Below, in pieces: positions 30,901 to 41,100 of a stretch of 64,000 nucleotides of DNA (positions are counted from its first letter, which is position 1; each line of letters starts with the position of its first letter). The stretch covers positions 1 to 64,000 of the forward strand of contig CAIXPS010000023.1 in NCBI GenBank assembly GCA_903921365.1, written 5' to 3'. The position numbers and the translations under genes are program-made. The notes beneath the pieces are model-generated. The model made no database searches. It had not been told where the DNA came from and saw only the letters and a program-made list of their open reading frames with translations. The stretch comes from an uncultured bacterium. GTDB taxonomy: Bacteria; Chloroflexota; Anaerolineae; J036; Brachytrichaceae.

Positions 30901-33900
30901 TCTCCGCCGCTCAGTTCACGCTGGAACACGGCCACTTCATCCATACTTCCGGTGAATGTATTGCCTTGATAAGCCTCCAAGCCGATAAAACCATCAACGG
31001 AGGTCGATTGTACCGGTAGTGGGCTTGCAGTGCGGGTCATAACAGGCGTTCCATTGATATACAGAACCTGGTTTCCGCCGCTCTTCCACGTCATCGCCAC
31101 ATGCGTCCACGAGTTGTTGCTAATTGCGCCGCCCTGCAGGCTAAATGTTTGATTATTTGTATCGGCGACTTGCCCCAGCAGTTGCCCGGATTTGATCGCA
31201 AGCATGTATCCTGCAGGCGCAGGAGCCACGCAACAGAGAGTCCATTTGCCCATGATCATTTGATAAGGGCTGCTATTGGTCGGATTAATCCATGCTTCGA
31301 CTGAGACGGAATCTACAACATTCAGAGCCCCACCATCCGGGATTTCAATATAGGAATTCGGTTGACTGTACGATGCGGAGCCATTAAAAATCCCTGTGCC
31401 TCCCATGATTGGCGCGCGATTAATACTGCTAAATATGTTCGCGATGTGTTTTGGCGAAGAATCGACCCAACTTGTGCTGTTGACGGGTTCGTCAAAATGC
31501 ATGAGCAGAATATTCCCGGACATCGAGGTGGTTCCGGGGAGTGGATATCCAGCGTCTGATCCACCATTGTCCGGTAATGGTCCGGAGGCGGCTCGCGTCG
31601 GATTTGCCAGTGTCCAGGTCAAGCGGTTCCAATCGACCGCGCGCCCTGCATCGATGATGCGGGAGGTGAAGTAACCGCTGTATCGCAAGACTGCTGACTG
31701 TTTATTATAAATGTCAATGATTTGCGGTTCAGCCAGGGCGCGACTCAAAATGGCGACTTCGTCAATATCACCCATATAGGACGTATTGATATTCTGATTA
31801 ACGATTGAGGAGGAATGCCCAATATGAATATCTGATGGATTTTGCGTATCACACGGAATGTTATAGTAAGCCTGACAGAACGATAGGGGATAGAAGCCGG
31901 TATAGTCATATTGATATCCCTGTAATTGCCCATCGACATACAGGTAGATCGCACTGTAGGCAGGGTTGCCCGGCGCGCGATCGCGCTTGAACACAATCTG
32001 ATGATACTTTCCGTCGTCTACCCGGCTAGTTGAGAAAATTGCCGGACTAAAGAGCCCATCATTGCGCCCAGCCCAGATTTTCCCATTGTAGGTGGTGTTG
32101 CCCTGGTTGTAGATCTGAATTGCAAATGGGTATCCAGTATTTCCTGGTTGATTACCCATGAATTTTTCCAGTATCGACGAGTGACCATAGCTATTGGATG
32201 GCTGATTAGGTGTTGGACGCACCCACAGAATGATTGTGAAATCCTGGCCATTCCCGAAGTTTAGTTTTTGACTGTCTGTTATTTCCAGCCCCTGATTCCC
32301 AGTGGCGAACTCCGCGCCACTGATCAGCTTGCCGGGGACAATAGTGGGGCACCCGACACCAGTGACACATTTCACACTGATAGAGTTGTTACCAGAGTCA
32401 TCTGTAGCACTAGTTCCAGTCAACCTATTCAAATGCAGCAAAACGGTGGTGCTAAACATGTCTGTCCATGTATGTGCACCGTTATTGGGTAGTTCCCAAT
32501 AGTTTTGGTTATCTTTCAGCCTGAGTCCTGTGCTGAATTCAGTCTGATAGTAGAGCCCTGCATCAAAGTCACCCTTGAACTGGTCAGTCTGATTTGGAAC
32601 AAGCTGCGACGGTAATGCAATACCAAGCGGTAACGCGTCTGAAACGGTGACATTGTTAGCCACACCCGGCCCGTTGTTGGTCACGATGAGGGTATAGGCA
32701 ACACGGCCGGTTTCTGTGGACGTGCCTGGATCAACGGATTTGCTGATGGCGAGATCCGCCACCGGACAATTTGTCACATACAGGTTGCCATCCTGAATAT
32801 AGGAGATGTTCTGCCCATCAGTGTTGATATGCGGGTCAGAGTATTTCGCGCCCGCATATGAGAGCTGCTGATTGCTCCCTGTGCGGATGTTGTAAAGGAG
32901 GATCTTATTATTCTGATTCACGCAGGCGACGCGCAATCCATTGCCGCTGATGGAGGGGTATGCGCAAAGGTTGTTATTCGCCCCATTCGTCGTAACCTGA
33001 GTCAGTCCCAGGCCAGCAACATACAGGAATACCTGCGCTGCGCCGCTGAGGTTCTTGCCATGATCAAGATCGTAGTCCGACACAAATACAACGCTGTCTC
33101 CATCCTGACTGATCGACGGATGGTTATCGACTGCCAGGCTGCTCGTGCCAATGGCCGTCGGCGTGATCAGGGTTGTGTTCATCAGGAAAACAGTCGCGGT
33201 TTCAACTGTTCTGGCGATATACGCAATCGCCGTTCCATCCTGGTTGATCGCCGGCTCATCGTTAACGATATCGATGCCGGAATGAGTCAGTTGTGTGTAA
33301 CTCAGGACGCCAGTGCCGCTAAGCGTCGCCACGTAAATTTCCGTGCTATTGTCTGGATTTCCCGTGGGGATCAGTTCGTTGTTGGAGGCAAAAGCCACGT
33401 GGTTGCCGTCGGCGCTCAATGCAGGCGTGGTATTCACGCCGACACTCGTCGTCGTCACCTGGGTCACTGTCGGCACACCGCTCGCTGAGGCATCGGCGAC
33501 GAAGATTTCAAAGTTGCCATCCGCGTTGCCGCCGGTGAAGTTGCGATCCGAGGCAAACGCCACGCGCATCCCGTCGCCGCTCAGGCTCGGGAACAGGTTG
33601 AAACCACCCAGGATGCTGCCGGTTGAACTGGTCACCTGTGTAACCTGCACATTGCCGATCCCGTTCGTGGTGTCTGCCACATACACTTCGACATTGCCAT
33701 CCGGATTAATCCCAGTGCCATTGGTCGCGATCGAGCCAATCGACCAGAATCCAACCTGTTGACCATTGCCGCTGATCGCGGGTTGGCCCAGGGTTTGGTT
33801 GCCGCCAGGGATTTGTATCGTGCTGCATGTCGTCGACAGCGGCGCACTCGCGCTGATTGCCGGCAATAAGCGGAATGGAGCCTTTTTACTCACATTGACT

Positions 33901-34166
33901 GGATGATCCACAACCGACGGCTGCGCAGCACTATCCCGCGGCGCTGCGGTCTGTGTCTCTACAACCGCCTTGAGCGGCGCAGAACGTTGCATAGGGATGA
34001 AAGCCGGCGCGGACAATGGGCTGGCGGTGTAGACGTCCGCCGGGGCAGCCAGGGACGCGCCAATCGCCGGCTGAACCACTGAGAAAAGGGTTGCGACAGC
34101 CAGAGCGCTACTGAGCATAACGCGCCTGAAGGAAGTCTGCCGTAGGGTGTGAGTCATGTTAGTCAT
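27903..34166 (-). CDS. Giant secreted protein with PD40/TolB-like, LamG and multiple DUF11 domains
   Basis: This is a 2087-aa protein with an N-terminal signal peptide (RVMLSSALAVATLFSVVQPAIGA). Residues about 120-480 form TolB/PD40-type propeller repeats (VFVSDYDLDHG, HPSISQDGDSVVF, ADGNHVAFAS). About 480-540 is a first DUF11 domain (AISKSVDPGTS, YTLIVTNNGPGVANN). Two LamG/concanavalin-like domains follow (about 590-830 and 910-1110, with SVEAWINPTN and WTHVAMTWKSGGNQVLYING). From about 1170 to the end come DUF11 or CARDB-type repeats (YTLVFTNNGPTSASEV) and Ig-like segments. No LPXTG or membrane anchor is seen at the C-terminus. It looks like an extracellular stalk or adhesin that could bind glycans through LamG. 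Codon use and Thr/Asn/Val-rich composition are typical of such proteins. It lies 20 bp after the next upstream gene, suggesting cotranscription. Confidence 0.85.
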   Translation of the reverse strand: MTNMTHTLRQTSFRRVMLSSALAVATLFSVVQPAIGASLAAPADVYTASPLSAPAFIPMQRSAPLKAVVETQTAAPRDSAAQPSVVDHPVNVSKKAPFRLLPAISASAPLSTTCSTIQIPGGNQTLGQPAISGNGQQVGFWSIGSIATNGTGINPDGNVEVYVADTTNGIGNVQVTQVTSSTGSILGGFNLFPSLSGDGMRVAFASDRNFTGGNADGNFEIFVADASASGVPTVTQVTTTSVGVNTTPALSADGNHVAFASNNELIPTGNPDNSTEIYVATLSGTGVLSYTQLTHSGIDIVNDEPAINQDGTAIAYIARTVETATVFLMNTTLITPTAIGTSSLAVDNHPSISQDGDSVVFVSDYDLDHGKNLSGAAQVFLYVAGLGLTQVTTNGANNNLCAYPSISGNGLRVACVNQNNKILLYNIRTGSNQQLSYAGAKYSDPHINTDGQNISYIQDGNLYVTNCPVADLAISKSVDPGTSTETGRVAYTLIVTNNGPGVANNVTVSDALPLGIALPSQLVPNQTDQFKGDFDAGLYYQTEFSTGLRLKDNQNYWELPNNGAHTWTDMFSTTVLLHLNRLTGTSATDDSGNNSISVKCVTGVGCPTIVPGKLISGAEFATGNQGLEITDSQKLNFGNGQDFTIILWVRPTPNQPSNSYGHSSILEKFMGNQPGNTGYPFAIQIYNQGNTTYNGKIWAGRNDGLFSPAIFSTSRVDDGKYHQIVFKRDRAPGNPAYSAIYLYVDGQLQGYQYDYTGFYPLSFCQAYYNIPCDTQNPSDIHIGHSSSIVNQNINTSYMGDIDEVAILSRALAEPQIIDIYNKQSAVLRYSGYFTSRIIDAGRAVDWNRLTWTLANPTRAASGPLPDNGGSDAGYPLPGTTSMSGNILLMHFDEPVNSTSWVDSSPKHIANIFSSINRAPIMGGTGIFNGSASYSQPNSYIEIPDGGALNVVDSVSVEAWINPTNSSPYQMIMGKWTLCCVAPAPAGYMLAIKSGQLLGQVADTNNQTFSLQGGAISNNSWTHVAMTWKSGGNQVLYINGTPVMTRTASPLPVQSTSVDGFIGLEAYQGNTFTGSMDEVAVFQRELSGGEIQEHYLRAPANASSVKFQVRTCPASCSTEPFIGPNGLSSSYFVITPGLIATGFTATLGVAPNQFFQYQANFNTDDYTIESQKVVTVDIGPSHGAANTSQGDCNTVNPVVCTLGVLSAGATATVTIGAEVGAGVAGDVANQANTYSDADDINPTNNVATATVYITSNVRLSFAKLVTPQVVSNLQQPITFTLVVTNDGTSTANSVTFSDTLPADFTLQRTDTSNAPGAICNQIDGGVVLFCTMQTLSGKTKAAIQFSGQVFANLTGQISNTATVSTTEFQTPLSSTVTVKVPLNVDMSIGQATLPTTATAGSRLIYTITATNLNNNNANTVIVTDTLDSNAAYLSATSTANCANNAGVVQCNLGVVNAANVFTIAVRVDPTATVSSLTNVISVTTSDLDFNQSNDHSSLSTQVDKFSHLRISKAALASVNAGDPLVYTLVFTNDGPSTASSVVITDALPDGLLYDQTGPLPLGFHQDAGIQPLKWRVGRMGAGASGTIQFTATTPVTTPPPSFTNFVTITSLTVDPTPGGNTDVASTDIVPVGPGAVSFIRPTTCVVNSGCILTATVTQQNATVPITFTFTADGQTPVTVTVTSITATATFTWTTGGTKNINIRAVNQGGQAINNDQVLIPEADMSISIIPIPVINVGETVTYTLVFTNNGPTSASEVYVTATLTPSNLPAYAIGGSVSAPGGFTVVSQTSTLIAYSTPFLTEGQYQVVFTATAPLINPPGSLGVTASVEASTTDLTQTNNTASLVTVLLAQANLAISIKPQAAINAGDNITYTLVFTNYGPTMAGNVFITSTLKPPNPGYTIGSVISPLPAGFNQVQAGVYSNTIVFSATSTSQMALGQPYQIMFTATSPIMLPPSALSATAVITSSTPETPTALADNSYTDTLGVTTVPITGVVLSGPVPNPCFSGGCAFTASVSPINATQPVTYSWVATNPTGGTPSGINLNSHTNTSTANVQWNGAGVPKTESITVTVSDMFSHMFTQTITVTVN

Positions 34167-34186
34167 TTTTCAGACAATCGATTGAA

Positions 34187-37100
34187 CTAGTGGTTCTGGC
34201 CGCCCTGTCCGGCACAGGGCGTGCTGTAAAAACTTGACGTGCTGGGAGCAGATTCGATATCCGGCCCATTTATCGCCGTGACATAGTAAGTGCGTCCACA
34301 CGTCGCGGTCGCGTCGTCGTAGGTGACTGCATCCGGGGGCAATTGGGCAATCAGTTCGAATGGGCCAGCAATCCCGGGGGCGCCTCGATAGACCTTGTAG
34401 CCAGTTACTGCGCCCAGGGCTGTAGTCCACGCCAAATGCGTTACGTTCTGATCAGCCAAAACCTCACCGGTAAGGTCATTGACCTGTTGAGGCGCGGCCG
34501 GCTGTTCGCTCGCAGACGCCGCAGTCGCTGCGGCAAGCAATACAACTGTCTGAGATTGCGCGATTGGCAGGAACAAACGATGCTTTGGCGGCACCGGATT
34601 GCCGATCAGCACCTGCGTGGTCGTAAAGACAGGGCGCGTAATTGGACAGGGCTGCCCAGTGACCGTCAACTTGACATTGAATGCTGACGTAATCACGGTT
34701 GTGAACGAGTGCACTATGCTCTGACCAAATACTGGCGCAGACCCATCACCAAAGTTCCAGGTGAGTGTGATCGTCCCACTGCCATTTCCGATCGAAGCGA
34801 AGAATGAGACATTCTGGTTATTTGTTGGCTGCGCTGGTGTGTAATTAAACAGCGGTGAGGCTGGCCACTCGCATGTCGTCGCGCGCACCCGGAACGGCGG
34901 GCTAATCGCGCTGCCAGCCGACTGGCGCACTGTGCCCGCCGGGTCAGGTTTAACGACAGTCACGCGGAACTGAGCGTTATCGCTGATCGCCTTATCGACA
35001 ACCGGCTTCCAGATGAAAGTCGATACCGTTCCCAGCCGCGACGCACGCGTGATTGGGAGTGGCGAACTGATATCTGGTGTCGCGCTCAGCCAATTCGCAC
35101 CGCCGTCGAGTGTGTATTCGAAGGCCAGCTTTGAAATCGGTGTCGTCGCCGCGAAATCGTTCTGCCCATTGCGCGTGCTATCGGGGCCATACACTGCATA
35201 CTGAACCGCGACTTTCGGCGACTGGGGGCCACCCAGCAATTCAGCGGACGAATACCCGAACGCGCCCTGTGTATTACCGGGGCGCTTAAGCGTCACATAA
35301 AGAGGCTCAATGGGAAGCGGGAGCGTCGGTGTATAGATTGTGCTGAATTGCGTTGGCAGTGCGCTGCCATTCTTATAAATGCCGTTGCCGCCCACATCCG
35401 CGCTGCTGACCACTAGATCTTGATAACCATTGTTGGTGACATCGCCCCAGGCGACGCCGGTCACATTGCTTATTTCTCTGGACGACCAGATATAGGCCAG
35501 GCGCGGCTGGCCCGGTTTGCTGGCCAGGTTTGCAAACACCTGCACAGGTTCGTTCTGGTTTCCAAGCGCCAGTTCGGGATACCCGTCGTTGTTCCAATCG
35601 CCCCAGGCGATACTGGTCGTCTGGCTCATCGTGGGGGAACTCCACACCGGTGTGACGCTCAAGGTTCCCGAATTGTTCTCATAAATGACCGTGTGGTCGC
35701 CTTTGTTTGCCAAAGCCAGGCTCTGATACCCTGAGGCATCATAGTCAGCCCACGCAATGCCGGTTGTGTGCGATAGGGTTAAAGAAGACCAAGCGAGTGT
35801 AAACGCATTCCGCGTGGTGTTGTGGTATACCCGCGCCGGAGTGCCATCACAACCCACGGCAAAACTCAACCAGTTACTGCGGTCGTAGTCCGCCCAGGCC
35901 ACACTGGTGGCCTTGCATGTTTCGGCCGATATCCATACCGGCGTGCTCGATATCGCGCCAGAAACGTTGAGATAGACATACACGTGCGCGCTGCTGCCCA
36001 CCAGCAAATCGAGCAAACCATCTCCGTTGATATCGCCCCACGCGACTGTGTAGGGGCCGCCGTCAGGGATGCTGATAATCTGCGGCTGCAGGCTGCCGTC
36101 GAAGACGTTATAAATGCGCACGTCGACGGCGCTCCCAATCGCTAGTTGCAACTTGTGGTTGCCTTTGATGTCGGCCACCGCCACATGCTCAGGGCCGAGC
36201 ACGGCGCTTGGATTTGGCGTGCTGAAGCTGGGGAAGCCATCGCCGTTGTTAAAGTAGAGCCGGCTGCCAATGTTGCCGCCTGCCGAGCCATAGAGAATAT
36301 CGAGCATCCCGGATCCCGTCGTGTCGCCCAGCGCCACACTGCCGGCAAACTGGGGATTGCCTTTCGGATCGACCTTTGTCAGCGTGCGCGCCAGGTGCGG
36401 CACGGCGCCGTCAAAGATCATGCTGGCTTGATCCCGGTCGGTCAACGCAACTGCAATATCCTGGTAAGGACGCGCCTGCACACCTTTGATATCCCACACC
36501 TGACCAGTCACAGAACCAGGCGCAAGTTCACCCTGCAACACAAAGCGGTTCGACGATAAGTCATAGTGATATATCTTCGGCGGCAAGTCGCCAACAAGCA
36601 GATCCGGTTTACCGTCGCCGCTGAAATCGCCCCAGTCGAGCGACAGAGGCGTCCAGAACACATTGGTTCGTATGGTTCCTGCGAGCGCAAATCCATTGCC
36701 GGCCAGGTTGCGATAGACGCGCGCCTCGCGTTGCAGAGGGTATGCGGCGGCCAGATCGAGATAACCATCACCATCCATATCTCCGACGCTGAAGCCATAA
36801 GGCAGGAACGTGATTGCAGGGTCAATCGGGATAGGCACACCAAACGAGATGATGACGCTGCTGGTGATTGGTGTTGCTGGCGCGGTTAAGTAACTGGTGT
36901 TCGTCAGATACACCATACCATTCGGGAACTGTCCGAGCACCAGATCGGGTTTGCCCACATTGCGGAAGTCGCCCAGGCCAATCGCAGCGGTTGCGACCTG
37001 GCTGAAACACTGCCAGGCCGAGCTATCGCTGAACTTCCCGCTGCCATCGTTGTGATAGACATAGACGGCGCACTTTCCAGGTAGATTCTGAATGTTTATC

Positions 37101-38191
37101 GCATTCGAACTGGCGACCAGGTCAACCTTGCCTGTTCCGCTGAGGTCCGCTGCCGCGATGCGCGCAAACTGTATGGGCGACTGAAAAGTGCTGAACAACG
37201 TAAACTTGCCCGTTGCTGGCACATAGTGATACACATAGTTCACGCCGGTCGAAAGCGCAGTTTTATCGGTGCTGTCGCCGACGGCAATCAACTCGAGCAG
37301 CCCATCGCCGTCTACATCTGCCCAGGCGACGCCATAGGATTGCGTCAGATTGGTCATTGCAACTTTCAGGTTGCCCTTGTCATTGCGGTAGATCGTTGTG
37401 CCGACGGAGGATGCCAGCGCCAGATCCATCACGCCATCCCGGTCAAAGTCTCCCCACGCCTGAGCGAGTGTGCCACCAGAGTCGGATGAGAACCAGGTCG
37501 CCGCAGTGGGCAGGCTGCTGCCTCCAGTGTCGGGCATTTTCTGCCGCACGGTGGTTGTGATAATTTGTCCCTGGAAAGGACTGCCCTGGTCAAATGAAAC
37601 AAACACATTGTTGTAAAACACTGTGCCGTCTGACTTTCCCACCACGCGCGCCCTGAAGCTGACCGCCGCCGTGGTGTTGAGCGCCAGCGACGCCACAGTC
37701 CACGTCAACAAGCTGGTCTTGGTCACTTCGATGAACCCGCCTAATGGGTTATTGATGAAAAGTGTCACAATCTGCCGGTTGCACGGGATGGCGCCCAGAC
37801 AGGTAATCTGGTCGAACGTATCCGGCGGCATCGAGTCAAACACCTTGATGTTTGTCGCCCCGGCTGCAATTCCGGTGTTCGTGATGGCAAACGTATACGT
37901 GATCGCTTCGCCATTGATCACGACGGAGTTGTCACCCGATGTGGTTTCGGCAATGCTGCTGATGGTGAGCCCGTTTGCCTCTGGCGCAATCGGTGCAGAC
38001 GGCGCGACAACCAATGGAACCAACGGCGCTGAAGGCGTCGCCGACTGAGGGCCAATGACTGCCGACTGCGCGCCCGTCAATGGCGATAAAACGGCTGCCA
38101 GCAACGCGGTTACCGCCAGCAGCGAAGCCATGCGCACTCGCCGCGTCCCACCAATCCATCCGAGAGAGTGTTTGTTCATGCGTATTGCCAT
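34187..38191 (-). CDS. Giant secreted protein with DUF11, FG-GAP/VCBS propeller, PKD and fibronectin-like domains
   Basis: This 1334-aa protein has a signal peptide (residues about 20-44, MASLLAVTALLAAVLSPLTG). A DUF11-type domain comes first (GEAITYTFAITNTGIAAGATN). Residues about 230-950 are a long run of FG-GAP/VCBS repeats with calcium-binding-like loops (DWGDFSGDGKPDLLVGD, AWGDINGDGLLDLLVGS, AVGDMDGDGYLDL-type), forming one or more integrin-like propellers. A PKD domain (LTWNFGDGSAPVFGQSIVHSF) lies around 1150 and a fibronectin type III-like domain (VTGYKVYRGAPG) near the C-terminus. It starts 8 bp after the FHA/Ig membrane protein gene, so it belongs to the same transcription unit. It is probably a cell-surface or matrix protein involved in adhesion. 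Confidence 0.85.
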   Translation of the reverse strand: MAIRMNKHSLGWIGGTRRVRMASLLAVTALLAAVLSPLTGAQSAVIGPQSATPSAPLVPLVVAPSAPIAPEANGLTISSIAETTSGDNSVVINGEAITYTFAITNTGIAAGATNIKVFDSMPPDTFDQITCLGAIPCNRQIVTLFINNPLGGFIEVTKTSLLTWTVASLALNTTAAVSFRARVVGKSDGTVFYNNVFVSFDQGSPFQGQIITTTVRQKMPDTGGSSLPTAATWFSSDSGGTLAQAWGDFDRDGVMDLALASSVGTTIYRNDKGNLKVAMTNLTQSYGVAWADVDGDGLLELIAVGDSTDKTALSTGVNYVYHYVPATGKFTLFSTFQSPIQFARIAAADLSGTGKVDLVASSNAINIQNLPGKCAVYVYHNDGSGKFSDSSAWQCFSQVATAAIGLGDFRNVGKPDLVLGQFPNGMVYLTNTSYLTAPATPITSSVIISFGVPIPIDPAITFLPYGFSVGDMDGDGYLDLAAAYPLQREARVYRNLAGNGFALAGTIRTNVFWTPLSLDWGDFSGDGKPDLLVGDLPPKIYHYDLSSNRFVLQGELAPGSVTGQVWDIKGVQARPYQDIAVALTDRDQASMIFDGAVPHLARTLTKVDPKGNPQFAGSVALGDTTGSGMLDILYGSAGGNIGSRLYFNNGDGFPSFSTPNPSAVLGPEHVAVADIKGNHKLQLAIGSAVDVRIYNVFDGSLQPQIISIPDGGPYTVAWGDINGDGLLDLLVGSSAHVYVYLNVSGAISSTPVWISAETCKATSVAWADYDRSNWLSFAVGCDGTPARVYHNTTRNAFTLAWSSLTLSHTTGIAWADYDASGYQSLALANKGDHTVIYENNSGTLSVTPVWSSPTMSQTTSIAWGDWNNDGYPELALGNQNEPVQVFANLASKPGQPRLAYIWSSREISNVTGVAWGDVTNNGYQDLVVSSADVGGNGIYKNGSALPTQFSTIYTPTLPLPIEPLYVTLKRPGNTQGAFGYSSAELLGGPQSPKVAVQYAVYGPDSTRNGQNDFAATTPISKLAFEYTLDGGANWLSATPDISSPLPITRASRLGTVSTFIWKPVVDKAISDNAQFRVTVVKPDPAGTVRQSAGSAISPPFRVRATTCEWPASPLFNYTPAQPTNNQNVSFFASIGNGSGTITLTWNFGDGSAPVFGQSIVHSFTTVITSAFNVKLTVTGQPCPITRPVFTTTQVLIGNPVPPKHRLFLPIAQSQTVVLLAAATAASASEQPAAPQQVNDLTGEVLADQNVTHLAWTTALGAVTGYKVYRGAPGIAGPFELIAQLPPDAVTYDDATATCGRTYYVTAINGPDIESAPSTSSFYSTPCAGQGGQNH

Positions 38192-38199
38192 TAACTAAT

Positions 38200-41100
38200 T
38201 CATCGATACTGTGGGACGCGCGCCATGCCACGCAGTCTGTTAGTAAAGCTACTTGCGACAGTCTCGTCCTGGGGCAGCAACACATCCAGCGATGTGCTAC
38301 TCGTCCACATAGTGCCTGCACTCACATTGGAGTAGTCAGGAAGGTTATACGCGGCAGGAACAGGGGTGGCTGGGCATTGCGAACCTCCTATATTACTTCC
38401 TGACCCTGACTCTTGTGGATTTCCAGTACTGTCAAGATTCACGGCGACCACCTTATACTGCTGGCAGGTAATAGGGGCGTTTGAATCGACCCAACTCCTC
38501 GCAGTATTTGTGATCAATCCGTTATTGTTTGCCAATTGATACGACGTAGAACCATTTGCCGCCTTATAAACTCTAAATCCAATAACATCATATTTTTGGA
38601 CATTAAGGTTATCGTAATTCCAGGTAATGTTTACTGATGTGGCAGTTTGATCAACAGCATTTACTATGTCTGGTGAAGGTGGAACAGGAACAGGCGCCAG
38701 ATTGACTTGTATAAACGCATCGGTCGTTCCACCAGGGTTTATCGCTTGAAGTTGGAAATTTCTCGGAGCCTGGATCACAATCGAAGATGGCGAGCCTGTC
38801 GTACCGCTTAATGGCTGAGATCCAAAGTTCACCAGATTCACAGATTGTGCGCCAGACGTCGTCCATTCAAGCACAACACGTGATCCCCATTTCACACTGT
38901 ATACCGTCGTTCCTGGTGACGCACTGGATGATTCAACCTGATCAACCTTTGCACCACCATCAGCTGGATCCGCTTTCATTTTGAACGTGTTAATAATAGA
39001 CGGCGGAAACGGCGTCGGTCGCGGCGTCGCCGTTGGCACAGGCGTTCCCGTGGGCGGCGGCAGCGGCGTCGGCGTCGGATCGATAACCGTAATACTGCCT
39101 TGTGAGCTCGTCGTTAGCGCGCCATTGAATGCCGTCAGGATGAACAGCGTCGTGGATGAAGCCGCAACTGTAATACTGCCTCGGCTCGACAGGTTCTGCA
39201 GCGGGCTCGCCAGCGACGGGCCGCTGATTTGGATATTCGTCGTGCCGGACAACACCGACCACGTCAGGTTGATAGCGTTGGCTTCAGGGTTACCCTTCAC
39301 CACCTGGTTCGGTGTTACGGTAAAGAACTCGATCACGGGCGCCTTGGGTTCTGGCGTCGAGGTCGGCGTCGGAGGCGCCGGGTTGACAACCACCTGCCAT
39401 TGGCGCGTCACCTTGGCGCTCCCTGTTCCGGCAGACAAGACGTAAACCGTCGTCTGCTGCGGCGTCAGGTCTGTGCTTCCCTGAGATGGGAAAGTGGTTG
39501 AGCCCGGTATGTTCGAGATTTGCACTTCGTTCACACCCAGCACATCCCATTCGATCTTGATCGACTGACCCGCTGTGATAACTTTCGGGTTGATATCGAA
39601 TTTCACGATGCCCGGCGTCGGGATTGGCGTTGGCGTCGGCGGATTCGTCTTTATCGTGAAACTCAGTTGTACCGGTTGGCCTTCGTTGTAGCGGTTATAG
39701 GCCTTGAGCGTAAACGTCGTATCCTGATCCAGTTTAATGCTGCGGCGGCCTGTGTATTGCGTTGAATCAAGCGTTTCGGGCGAATTATTGATATAGAGTT
39801 CGAGCTTGGTTGTGTCAGCCACCTGCCATGATACTGTTGCACTGCTTCCTGTGACCATCTCCTTCTTGTCTGAGTCAAACAGGATGATCTTGGGCAGCAC
39901 CGGGACAACTTCAATCGAGATGTCCTTGTGATCCTTAAACCAGACATCGCTGATCTTCGTCAGCAGGTTTTCTGCGACTAACGAGTACTTCGTGCTGAGC
40001 GCCGGGCTGACCACCATGGAAGTCTGACCATTGTTGATGACGCCCAGGTCAGGGTCGATGCGCAGGTTTGCAAATGGCGATGCATCCCACGTCAGCCGGA
40101 CTGTTTCGCCCGCCTGGATTTTGGCGCTATCGCCCTCAGCGTTTAGCAACACATAACTGGGCTGATTCAGCCCTGGCTGGTTCAGCCCTTTTCCGGCGCC
40201 AATCACCAATGTGGTTTGTCCGGGCTGGTTAAACGCGCCCTGCGCCGGCTGCCCTGCGCCAGTCGTCACCTGGAAATTTTTGATCCACGGGCGGAAGATC
40301 AAGGCGGACATGATCAAGAAAAACGCAATGATCAGCATGATCACCAGCGGGCCAATGAGCGGCGCCGCGTCCAATTGACCCAGGACCGAGCGCGGCGACT
40401 GTTCGCCTTCCATTGGCGTCGTCGTCACTGTCAGCGTGAAATTGCGTTTACGCGCGCCGACAAACTGCCGCTTCAAGGGCGTCACCTTGACCGGCAGCAT
40501 CAGCACCTGGTCAGGCTCGATGCGCACTTCGGCCTGCTTTGCCAGTCCAACCGTTTCGCCGGGGACCATAAACTCGAAGGTGCACGCCTTCTGTTCATCC
40601 TCGGCCACAACCTCGTAAGGGACAACGCTGTTGCCCTTGTTGGCAATCGTCAGAACCGCTTCGCTGGAGCGTTTGAAATAACCCACATTCTGCTGGCGCG
40701 GCGACAACTCACCCACCCCATATTCATAGTAGGGTTTAATGGTGAGTGTGGCGCCCAGTTGAGCCTTGTGCCCAGGGTAATCGGGCGACGTCACGACGAT
40801 CGCAAAGTGGTGATTTCCGGCGCGACTGGATGGCGACCGTGGGGGGGTGATCGTAATCGTAATGGTCGTGCGCTGCCCTTCGTTCAGGTTCACCTTGGGC
40901 GGCAGCAATTGCAGCCACGGGTCTTCAATGCCGGTGATGGACACGGCAAATTCGGCCACTAACGGGCCGCCGTTAATAATAGTCAAACGCCAGACCCCGG
41001 TCTGCGACACATCGACAGTAAAGGCGCGTTCGGGCAGCTCAAGCGAGATAATGTCGTCAGACATATCCGGCGGCGGCGCGCCCATGATCTGATACACCGG

